Below, piece after piece: positions 24,201 through 34,505 of a DNA stretch of 64,000 nucleotides. Position 1 is the first letter of the stretch; each line of letters opens with the position of its first letter. The notes under the pieces are model-generated. The model saw only the letters and a program-made list of their open reading frames with translations. It was not told the DNA's origin and searched no databases. The DNA lies in the NCBI GenBank assembly GCA_028622995.1, contig JAJQJQ010000009.1, positions 2,976,001 to 3,040,000 on the forward strand. Reading direction: 5' to 3'. The position numbers and the translations under genes were made by a program. The DNA comes from Panagrolaimus kolymaensis (Eukaryota > Nematoda > Chromadorea > Rhabditida > Panagrolaimidae).

Positions 24201-27200
24201 ACACCGGCATCACGCAAATGGACAAATAAAAAAGCAACACCAAATATTTCTTTTAAAACTAAAACTAAAAAAATGTCCATAAAAAATTTAAATAATTATT
24301 TTCTGCAAGTTTTATTGTTTTTGATGTTAAAAAAATGCCCTTTTCAAAAAGTGCACATGCAATTAGTAAAAAAAAAGTTCAAAAAAGTCGCCGTTAAAAA
24401 AAGAGATTTAACAAAGCAGTAAGGACGTGAGAAACTTTAAGCTACTTAACTATATAGCTTTTAAAACGCATTCCACTTAACGAGTTTTGGTTGCAGTAAA
24501 AAAATTCTTAGGACTACTTTGAGAAAATGTGCCGAGAAGTTCTAGGTACAGTTGGAAAGAAAAAATAATAATGAATGGAAGACTAACCAGGTGGACTAAT
24601 AATTATGCCAATTTGTTGAATCCAATATGGTGTCCAACATATAAAATAAAACATCACCACAAGGACTGAACATTTTACGACTCTGCTAAGACTAATACTT
24701 GTTCGTCGACCCACTGAACTTAAATGGGTGTGCTTGTATAATCGTCGAAGAATAGCAATATAAACAAGGCAAATAAATATTAATGGCATTACATAGCAAA
24801 TCAAAACAAATAAAACAGTATATATTTTTGGCATATCAACGGAACATTTGACATAATCTTTATTGTCAATTGGAATTACTTCAATCCCGGATAAAATTGT
24901 TACAGGTAAAATAAAGCATAATGATAAGCAAAAGCAGAGAATAATTATGCAAAAAGCGAATCGCGCTTGTCTCATCCATAAAAATGTTGGTTTGCAAACA
25001 GCTATGTATCGGTCAACACTTAATGCAGTAAGAACAAAAGGTGAAAGAGATTTGTTTGCTCCTTCACAAGAAAAAACAAGCTTGCATAACCAAGTTTCAT
25101 AATTAAATTTAGAATTTGTTAAATCACTTATAATAAAAGGCACAGGAAATACTGACATCATATCCACAACGGATAGCAATAAAAGATATAAGCATGCAGA
25201 AGATTGTACACCAGCTATAGGAGTTCTTCGCCTTGCACGAAATGATGGGGATATACAACACCCAATAAGCTGACTAAGCACTGTAGTCATAACCCAAATA
25301 TTGCCAATAATACCAGTTAAAGCCAAAAGTGAATAAAGGATAATTATAATCGTAAGCGTAATTTCAACCATAGTTAGTTACTTTTCAATCCAGCAACAAT
25401 AAAATATTTTAAAGCAAAGATTGACCAAATGTTTAAAGCGAGCTTTCTTTTTATGCCAGATGTCAAAAATTTAAGGAAAAGCTGATATGGCTTTTTCGGC
25501 AAACACCAAAATGAAGGATTTTAAAAGTGAAAAGTAAAAACAAAAAAGAGGAGTAAATTCAAGTAAATATTATCTGTCTCAGCAAACACTAAGCCATTGT
25601 TGAAATCTTCTTCGGTTAATAAAAATAAATAATTACCAAGGATCCTATTCTCTGAATGTCATCTATTAAAGCTTTTAACACGTAGCGCAAAAACCAAAGC
25701 TCGTCAAATACGCAACAATCACGTCCCCAAGAGAAATTCCTAATCCAAACAATAGTCGTCTCTTTTTTTGTTTAATTTGGAAGCAACAAATAAAAAGGTT
25801 TATGAAGAAAGAAAAAAACAACTTAGATAAAGGAGAAGGGAATAACAAAATTTTAGACTATTTTTTTCTGTTGAGCATCCCCAAAAAATGATACAGTCGG
25901 TCAAAAAGATAAAAGGAAATGCATCAACATGATACAAAAGAAATATGATAGGGTTCCTCCCAAGGGCATGGTCATATTTCTAATAAACACGTGAATAGCT
26001 AAGGGAAATGGTTAAAAAAAAAGGTATGAACAAATATGGAACTTTGCTTCATTTACACCCACATTATTTACAAATATCTAACTTTTTTTTTATTGTAAAG
26101 GAGAAAAATGTCAGGAAATCTTCTAAAAAAATGACGCAAGAAAAGAAGAAGGAAAAACAAGTATCTCATGCCGTTTTTCTTCTTCGGCAGTAAAAGGCCA
26201 CAAAAGCGAAGGCGGTGCTTGTGTTGTCCACAAAATTTGTGAATATGCAAGTAAAAAAATCTGGACAAAAAGTAAAACTTTTTTGGGTGGCATTTTGTTT
26301 GCAAAACGGAGGATTTCTTGCTAATGTTAATGGTAAATAAATAATCAAAAAGCTCATAGTTAAAATCACTTTCTTCATAGAACTTAAGCTCAATTTAAAG
26401 ATTAAATGGAAAAATACCAAAGAGGAGAGGATTTAAGATAACAGGAAATGCAAAATACAGCTAAGCTTGGTTTTTATAAATGAAAAATAAGCATCTTATT
26501 TTTGCGTCAAGGAAAAGAAAAACGCAAAGTAACTAAAAACAAAGAAGCTACCTACAAAAATATAATAGCAAACATGCTATTGCTCAATACGTGGAAGCAA
26601 AGTTTTTCTTTTTGTTAACAAATTAATAGGCATTTGGTATTTATAAAAAAAGGAAAAGCTCTCCTTCTCAATTAACTAGGAATTCGCCTACGCATTAACT
26701 AAAGACCCTTGGGTTGTTTGCCATTTTTAGACTACAATTAGCTTAAAAAATGGTTTAAATGTTGTCTATGACTCTTATTACTAGAATGAAAGCCAAAAAA
26801 TCAATAGTAAAGCTTATATCAAAAATCTTAACTTCTTACGTTCGTCTTAAATTCAACTACAACTAAATGATACTATAGTAAAAGGTGACTGTAGTGACTA
26901 CTAATAGCAGTAACTATAAAAATAAAGACCTCATTAATGTTAATATTCAAAATTTCAACAATGAAAACATCATGAACAGGGAATAAATGAATGAAAAATA
27001 AAGGTTGTATTAAAAGAAGAAAAGCATATACAATAAAAAACGAGACATGTCAAAGCATTTGACACATTGAGGAAAAAAGAAGAAAAATGTCGGATAAATG
27101 CCACTTGGAGAGCTGCATTAAAAAGTATAAAAAAGCAAAAAATAAATTTAACATGTGTTTGCTTTCTCTTTCTAGTCTCTGTAGGGGGCATTTTAATGAG

Positions 27201-29133
27201 ACTCATCAACAGAATCAGATGGCAAAGTGAGAAAGAGTAATACATATGTTAAAGAAAAGTAACAACTTCCTATTAAACATAACGTTAGACTAGTAAAAAG
27301 AGGCTTTTATGGTGAAGGTTTGTATGTAAGCTATGCTTCTATTTATAAACAAACAAAAATGAAAACCAACCTTGAGTAAATGATTGAGACGAGCAAGAGA
27401 TTCAATAAACATATCACCACCTTTGTTGCTAAATTCATAACGACCAGCAGTAAACATATACAGCGTTTTATCAAGATCAAAGTTGAAATGTCCATAAAAG
27501 TGACCACGAACAAAATCATGAATTTTCTCTTTGTTTTTAGCATGAAGATTTTGGAATTCATGCAAGGCAGCAAATTTGACAACATTCAAACCATTTGGTG
27601 TAAGAACATCTGGTTCACGTTTGAGCAAATATTTTGATTCAAGACCAGTGATTTCACTAACAGTAGTGAAGATATGGGCCATACCAGCAGCAGCTCGTTC
27701 AAGACAATATCGATGGTAGATTTGTTTTTCACCAGCTTCATGATCAACATCAAATTTATCAAGATTATGATACAAATCAGCACCGGCAGCACATAAATGA
27801 CGTCCAAGAAGTGTAGCATGGGTAGTAAAAACAGTAGCAATTTTGGTTTTCCATAGACGATTCATAATAAGACCAACACCAGATTGCCATTCATGGAAAT
27901 GTGCAGCGATATATGGTTCATTGCCTTCTTCAGCTTCAGCAAAAGTCTTCAAAAATATTGCTACCAGAAATCCAAAGATAATACAGTCATTTGCTTCTTT
28001 ATCATAATACGGGACACCAATATTGACCTTTTCGAACAACTGAAATGATTAACATTATTATACAGAGATATATCAACCTAGTAAACAAAGAAACAAATGC
28101 CGATTTTAACCTTCCACGTTAACAACAGTAATCATGTATTAAAGGATTAACCACTGTTCGACAAAAACAAACTATTCACTTAGCAAAAAGAGTTTTCAAA
28201 GACACTCTTTATAAGTTCGCAAAGTGAGCTGTTGTAAAACCAAGCATTGTCTCAACAATAAGAAAAAGCATACCTCATGTTTCCAAGCATCTAACTTCCA
28301 TGCAGCAGAACCAATATCGAATAGTACAACCTTTGGATAGCCATCAATCAACCATCTACCATAAACAACTTTAAAGCCCCAATTTGTCATTTGTTCAAGA
28401 GTATACTTCATGTGAGCAGTTTCAGGTTCACTAACTTCGACCTAAAAGAGTAGTATTAGTTAGAGAAGTGATAAGTAAAGGAAAAAAAACATACTTCAAG
28501 TTTGACTTGTTCTTCATTATAGGGACCAAGCATAATATATTGATCACCAAGTTCATCAGTGCTGACAGGAGCTTTAGTACGTAATACAGTGTAAATACCA
28601 CCGACTAAAAGATACATAATGGTTAGTAAATGGTAAAAGTGATGATGATAAAGAACAAAAGGGCTATAGATAGGTAATCACAGAAATTAAGGCTATGACC
28701 ATAAAGAAGCTTGACCATTAACGATAAAGTTTAATAAAGGTGTATTTTGAAGTAAAAGATAGTAGAATCAGATGCTTGTGAAGTAATAGACAATCAATAA
28801 TCAGAAAAATGAAACATAACAAAGTCGAAATAACAACAAGCATATTTCTGTTGTTAGCCTTTAGGACTAGAAAGAATACAAGGGAATGGTCAAGCTTCTT
28901 GAGATGAGGTTAAAGGCTTCATTGTCAGTCCATTATCATACAAGTATGTTCGATGAAGGATAAAAGAACTAACCTTTATTGGCGACTTCCCATGAACATT
29001 CAAATACAATACGATTTTCTATTTTGGCACGAAATCCTTGATCATTAGCTTCATCATCATCAAAATTGAGTTCAGCAAATTGTTTAACAAGACGAGATGA
29101 AGATAATTTCCGTGAAATTGAATTTTGCATCAT
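21207..29133 (-). CDS. gsy-1: Glycogen synthase
   Basis: This enzyme transfers glucose from UDP-glucose to glycogen (GT3 family). Eight exons with consistent phases: 29133-28974, 28604-28495, 28441-28274, 28039-27371, 22535-22357, 22190-21696, 21539-21455 and 21407-21207, encoding about 688 aa, the usual length. Landmarks are [49 protein letters not shown], and the catalytic-site region [18 protein letters not shown]. An Arg cluster ([13 protein letters not shown]) should bind the activator glucose-6-phosphate. The C-terminal tail [19 protein letters not shown] followed by an acidic stretch matches the GSK3/CK2 regulatory site region of animal enzymes. An acceptor (TTTCAG) at 29158-29157 lies 23 nt upstream of the chosen ATG and may be a trans-splice site. 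The intron 27370-22536 contains a whole GPCR gene on the same strand. Confidence 0.95.
22901..25371 (-). CDS. Class A peptide-type G-protein-coupled receptor nested in the gsy-1 intron
   Basis: Three exons: 25371-24588 (TM1-TM6), 23754-23397 (TM7 and tail) and 23354-22901 (tail), about 531 aa with matching phases. Rhodopsin-family hallmarks are a TM1 Gly-Asn (GIIGNIWV), a TM2 Asp ([10 protein letters not shown]), a TM3 end [13 protein letters not shown]6 [11 protein letters not shown] and TM7 [16 protein letters not shown], in which the usual NPxxY is NWLFY. The overall look is closest to somatostatin/allatostatin-C-like peptide receptors. The long Ser/Pro-rich cytoplasmic tail would suit arrestin or kinase regulation. 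The visible N-terminus before TM1 is only a few residues, so an upstream exon is probably missing from this model. The gene lies wholly within the glycogen synthase intron. Confidence 0.85.
25372..27370. other. Remainder of the gsy-1 intron upstream of the GPCR
   Basis: About 2 kb between the GPCR start and the preceding gsy-1 exon. It probably contains the GPCR promoter and perhaps a missing 5' exon. The only ORF of interest is the short one at 26378-26166, listed separately. Confidence 0.5.
26166..26378 (-). CDS. Candidate 70-aa secreted peptide (weak)
   Basis: An ATG at 26378 opens a frame beginning [20 protein letters not shown], a good signal-peptide shape with a plausible Ala cleavage site. 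About 50 mature residues follow, with four Cys, ending in a basic YCRRRK segment. It lies within the gsy-1 intron on the same strand. No homologue is recognised, there is no splice evidence and composition is not distinctive, so it may be chance. Confidence 0.2.
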   Translation of the reverse strand: MKKVILTMSFLIIYLPLTLARNPPFCKQNATQKSFTFCPDFFTCIFTNFVDNTSTAFAFVAFYCRRRKTA

Positions 29134-30814
29134 TTTCAACTTTTTTTTGAGGCGGCCTGAAAGATGCAACAGTTATTAATGGATAAAGTTATGATAATCG
29201 CGGATGAAAAACGTTTACAAACAACAACAAAAAGAGAAACAACACCCACGGACACGATGAAGAAGAAGAAAAGTGATAACAACAACAAAATCTTTTAATT
29301 AACCATTCATTTTTGCAAAAGAAAACAAGTTTGTTGTTGCATCTATTGATCAGACGAAACGTAACATACATACACGTAAAGGTAAAAGTGTAATACATAC
29401 ATTTTTTTGACATTGAGACATTTGGGCAAAAAAGCATTAATGGAAAAGGAAAGGTAATTAGTAGTAGTAAACAAATAATTGGTTTAAAAATCACGGAATA
29501 ACTAGAAAATAGGTTTATTATTCAAATGAGACTAATGGGATGATAGAAATAAATGTTACAAAGCTTGCTTTTTGGATAAAATAAAAGCACGGAGCAACAA
29601 AAAGAACACACAAAAAAAAAGCTGATGAAAAAACGTGCCAGAAGCAAAAGCAACGAAAAAAAAAAAGAAGAAAGAAGCAGCGAGAGACCGCAAAGAAAAG
29701 GAGCGCGATGAGACAAAAAGCAACAAGAACAACAAAAAAAATAACGGGGCTTTTTTTTCTCGCTTGCCTTTGCTTGGCTCTTTTTTTTTGTTGTTTTTGT
29801 TTGTTAGAAACTAAAAAAGCTGATAGATGCAGCTGCAGTTAAAGAAAAAAGAGACGATGGAGAAAAAAAATCAAAGCAAAGTACACCAATATTAATAATA
29901 ATAATAAAAAACAACAAAAACCCATCCGAAATTTTAAACTTGTGACTATTTTTTTTTGAAGACAAAATCAATCTTTAAATCTTTAATCATTAGACATTAT
30001 TGATTATTAGCTTACGAAAAAAAAAAATATCAAAAGACAATGTTGTGTTTTTCTTTTAAAAAATTTTAAAGAAGCAAATAATCAAGCAAGCAACCAGGGA
30101 GGCATCGATGTTTATTATCAACAAAAACAACAAAAAAATATAACGAAATTAAAGCAAGCGAGGAACGAGCTGGCTGCGTATATTTATTTTTATTTCGATC
30201 ATTTGGAAGAATAAAATAAGAAAAGTTTTCTTCGCTTTTTAATCGACCACGATCTTAAAGGCAGCAGCAAGAAAAAAGAAAACAACAACCAGGTTCATCA
30301 CCGATCAGTTCAAAAAATAAAATTAGATGCGAGCCTTTTCTTTTTTGCTATGTATGTCGTCGGTGGCGGTGGTGATTGTTTTGTCTCAAACACAACTAAA
30401 AGATAGGTATTGACAATGATCTTCTTCTTTTTCTTTTAATCAAAAGAAAAACATTCGTGATATAGGTTTTTGAATGAGGGAACAGCATACATAGGTTTAT
30501 ATATTTAATCTGTGATAATCTAGTGTAAATATGTTTTAAGACTTTATTTTAACTATTCTATGAGAACTTTTACTTTAAAAATTTACAAATATGGAAAAAA
30601 AATGAAAGCACCAGGATTTTTTGATAGGTTTTTTTTGCGTAAGAAAGAAATAATAAACTGATACATACAAATAAATTTTTTTTTTTGCAACTTTTGCGTA
30701 GTATAAAGAAAATTTTAGCCGATGGCAAGAAAGTCAGTCATGATCATTAAAAAAAATTTGTTATTGCTGCTACATTTTTGATAAATCTCTTTTTTTTGGA
30801 AACATTGGAAGGAT
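29134..30814. other. Intergenic region upstream of gsy-1
   Basis: 1.7 kb with poly-A/poly-T runs and AAC/AAT repeats. It presumably contains the gsy-1 promoter and a possible 5' UTR exon. No coding gene is supported. Confidence 0.5.
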
Positions 30815-32341
30815 TCAAAATTCCGTTTCAATTTCTAATCGTATTGCTGATTCATAACTTGGTGGATCTCTTGATATTGCCATTGTATCTTCAATGGTTC
30901 GAGATATTGCACTTGTACTTGGTCGTTCGGGTGCCACTCTAAAAATAAATAAAATAAAAATGAAAGAAGTAAAGAATGGAATTTTATTGTTGTTTTTATC
31001 ATTAAAATGTTTGTTGTTGTTGTCTTCGTTCTTCTCCTTTTAATAGCAGAGTATCAAATAAAATAAAAAAATAAACGACGATGAAATAATGCAATTAGTT
31101 GTTTGTTACGTTGCAAAGAAAAGAAAAGAAAACAATTAACCCTTTTTTTAATGGTCAAAAAAAATGGGAAAAAAAGCAGGCGAATGAATATAAAGACCAA
31201 GAAGGAAAACACAAACAAAAAAAAACTATGGTGAATGAAACATTTTTGTTAAAAGTTTGTCGTTTGCTTTTTTCATAGATAAAATAAAAGTAATACCTTA
31301 ATAGTCCATTATTAGTAAAAATTCGAAGGCTATCATGCCCATTTATAGGACGGCTAAAAACAATTACAAAAAATTTAGTTTTGTTTGAAATCAAAGAATA
31401 AATATGTCTGAGACTTGCCTGTGGTGGTTGTTCATTGTTTTATTATTCCATTCAGGTGGAGGTGGAACTTGTATAGCCTCTTCATATGTTGGAAGATCTT
31501 CGGGTGATAAATCATTTGGCTAAAAAACGAAATTATGCAAATTTTAAACCCAAAAAAATTGGAAATTAAAGCATTCAAAAAATTTATTTTTCTCGAATCG
31601 TCTGCTTCCATTTTTCATCGTGTCATTTTCAACATTATTATTTTAATGGAGGTTGAAATCCACTAATTCGAAAATAGCTCTAGATTGATCTTTTTTTAAA
31701 GTTCAATGCCTTTTTTCAAGCCCCATTTTATCTGTTGTTGGGCTTGAAAATGTTGTTTTCCGTTATAAAAGAGCTCATAATTTTTGGAAAAGCTTCTGTT
31801 GAAAAACAGAAGCAAATAATTCACAAGCACAAAAAAATTGTTTTGCAAAAATTATGAGTAAAGATGTTTCTTAGTTATTTGCATTGTTAAAAAAAGCAGA
31901 GGATACTGTTGCACACTCAAAAATACAGTAATACAGTCGACAAATTTTTTAACAAAAAAAAACTCACACTGCTTGTTGGAAAAGATAATGATATTCCTGA
32001 ATGAATAGTAGGAATATTTTGTTGATTGACAGCTCTATTTAAAGCTGCAGCAATAATATGCTAAAAAAAATATGTAAAACATAAAAATAAGCTATCTCAA
32101 ATATTTCTAATTAACATTATTATTAACATATACATACTTGTCTCCTTCTTTGTCGTTTAATTTCCGCTACTCTTTGAGCAGCTCGATATAAAGCAATACA
32201 AAATGCAACCCAAATTATTCCAGCAAGAAGTAATAATAATGCAACCAAAACAGTTAATATGCTCCCTGGTAAACCATTCGTATTATCATGTATTGTTTCC
32301 ATTAATGACATATGTCGTTTATAATAAATGCCTTCATTCAT
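30815..32341 (-). CDS. Small single-pass membrane protein with PY motifs
   Basis: Five exons, phases consistent: 32341-32138, 32060-31968, 31519-31419, 31353-31297 and 30938-30815, giving 192 aa. Residues about 25-50 form one hydrophobic helix (SILTVLVALLLLLAGIIWVA), followed by a basic stop-transfer segment KRQRRRQ. The cytoplasmic part has two PY-like motifs, LPTYEEA and PPSYESA, plus a PPPPEW segment, typical ligands for WW domains of NEDD4-family ubiquitin ligases. This suggests an adaptor or a ubiquitin-regulated membrane protein. The 31419/31418 junction uses a GC donor (CAG|GCAAGT). No named family is recognised. The start is the first ATG; there is no clear signal peptide. Confidence 0.7.
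31774..31858. repeat. Fold-back repeat inside an intron
   Basis: A 13-bp arm (CTCATAATTTTTG, 31774-31786) is repeated inverted at 31846-31858. Within it a second hairpin has 9-bp arms (GCTTCTGTT, 31792-31800, and its complement 31805-31813) around a 4-nt loop. It lies in the 448-bp intron of the PY-motif membrane protein gene. It may be a miniature transposon remnant. Confidence 0.55.
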
Positions 32342-33554
32342 TCAACAACAAATACATACATATAACAATAAACTAACTTTTTATCAATAAAAGCTACCGA
32401 TGTTAACTACATCCAACCAAAAAATATACATACACAGAAGTAAAAAAAAATGTTATGGAAGCAGAAGCAACAAGGAGGCTTACAATACGAACGAATAAAA
32501 AAAAGTGAAGAAGTTTACCAAAGGCACAACAAATATAATCAATCGCCGCCTAAGCGTCAAGAAGAACAAGAAAAGGAAAAAAAAATTTTTGACAATACAA
32601 TACTATAATATAAAAAAAAAGAAGGCGGAAACGCGTAAAATAGCCTTCCAAATAAATATTTGTTGTTTGTATGGTTCTTCTTCTTATTATTCTTCAACAA
32701 CGCCACCACCACTCAATACTTCTTAACGATTTTTTTTTCTGTACATTCATCCCCTCTTCATTCTTCCACCATTTTTTTTATATATATTATATATTTCAAT
32801 CAACATCAGCGTCTTTCTTTTATCATTCAATAATACTAGTCCTTCACTCACTCGCTCGCCTACACCGGAAGAAGCAAGCAAACGCCTGAGGGAAAGTAAA
32901 AAAAAAGCTTACTTATTGGACGACACTCACTTCCTCGCTTGCTTGGATGCTTGCGCAATCAAACAAATAAAAAAATACTTTCTGTGACTTGACTGACTTT
33001 GATCACTGATGTGAGTGATTCTGAACGACAAAAACGTAACGCTGCTCACTCTCACTTTTTTGTTTTATAAAAGCGTCGTCTAGTTTTTTTTTGTTGCATT
33101 TACTCGCTTGCTTCTTTCTTGCAACTTTTTTTTTGCTTTATACAATACAAAAAAAAGACTTTCACTGTTGCATCTTTTTACGTGTTCAATTTTTTCCCTC
33201 AGGCGAAGCAAAAAAAGAAAGAAAGACAATTGTTTACTGTTTGATCATGTACTTGTAGCAATAATGATGGCCGGAAGAAGAAGTGAGGAAGAAAAAAAAG
33301 TTGCGTAATGACGACCACAATTTGGTTGCTCAAGGAAAAAAAGAAGAATATTGCGCACTTTTTTTAAATATATATTTGTCAGGAAAGATTAGTATTCTTC
33401 TCAACACCATGGTTTATTTGAAACAAACAAAAAAAGAAAGACAGAATGATTACTTTTTTTACAGAAAAAAAAGAATGTATGTAATTCAGTGAAACAAAAA
33501 GATAAAATAAAAAAGGAAGATGTATGTATTTGCATTATCGATAAATGTATGAAT
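32342..33554. other. Intergenic region
   Basis: 1.2 kb of low-complexity A/T-rich DNA upstream of the PY-motif protein gene. No supported gene. Confidence 0.5.
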
Positions 33555-34505
33555 TTAAGGAGTTTCTGAGTTAACTGAATCAGTAGTTCGAATGGAAATA
33601 GGTGATTTTTGGATTGAGGCCCCCCGATTAATAAGAACATGACAATGTTTCGGACAAATATTATTGGCGTTAATTGCATACGGAGAACTCTGAAAAAAAA
33701 AAGAGTTTTATAACCTTTTTTTATGAAAATTTTTAAAGCCAAAGTTACTTCCCTAAAACACAATTTTTTAACCAAATTTTAGCTATTTTTTTTGCAAATA
33801 ATTAAGACTCGAAAAAAGTTTACAAAAATAGATTTTTTCAAAATAAGTAAACCAGTGCTAAATTTTTTAACCTCAAAAAAAACTTACAGTAAGCTCGGTG
33901 ACTTGACAACAAGGCAAAGGCACTTTTACCATCTGTCGTCCTCGGGTTGCAATAATTTTTAATCTTACAATAAATTGATGACATTTAAAAATAATTATTA
34001 TCGCTGCAATACAATATGCCGCAGAACCCATTGTAAAAGATAATCTCGAAATCATATATTCTTTAAAATATTCAAAATCGTCGCCATTCAAATCCAAAAT
34101 ATTTACGAATCCAATCATTATCGACCAAGAAACAAAAACAATTAATCGAAAAATAAAAAATATTAAAGAAATTTTTAGTTTAAAAGTGTTATCATTTTTT
34201 GTGCCATCGTAAAGTAGGAAAGTTAACCAACAAAATCCGATGCTTAAAAGCACCAATAAAAAGAAATCCATTCCACAGCAGGAAATAAAAATTCTTGTAA
34301 ATACATAAGTGCAAAATGCTGTAACTAATAAAGCTTCAAAATAAACAATTATATGGACTCCAGTTTTGATATGCATTATATTATTGCAACATAAACCATA
34401 GGAAGATGAAAGGTTTTCAGATTCTTCCGAATTTGGTTTTTGGTTCTGGTGTGGTTGTGGCTCATGACGACGAGGACATAATTTGAAATTAGTTGTTTTC
34501 ATCAT
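33555..34505 (-). CDS. Four-pass membrane protein of unknown function
   Basis: Two exons, 34505-33888 and 33689-33555, joined in phase 0, giving 250 aa. After a Gln/Pro/Asn-rich cytoplasmic N-terminus comes LCCNNIMHIKTGVHIIVYF, which resembles the Cys-Cys...H[IV]KTG start of LAPTM-like and related nematode four-pass proteins. Four hydrophobic segments follow, at roughly residues 45-67, 75-95, 112-135 and 155-178. The tail is basic and then Ser/Thr-rich. The LAPTM-like assignment is tentative; lysosomal or plasma membrane location is inferred from the family resemblance only. Confidence 0.7.
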
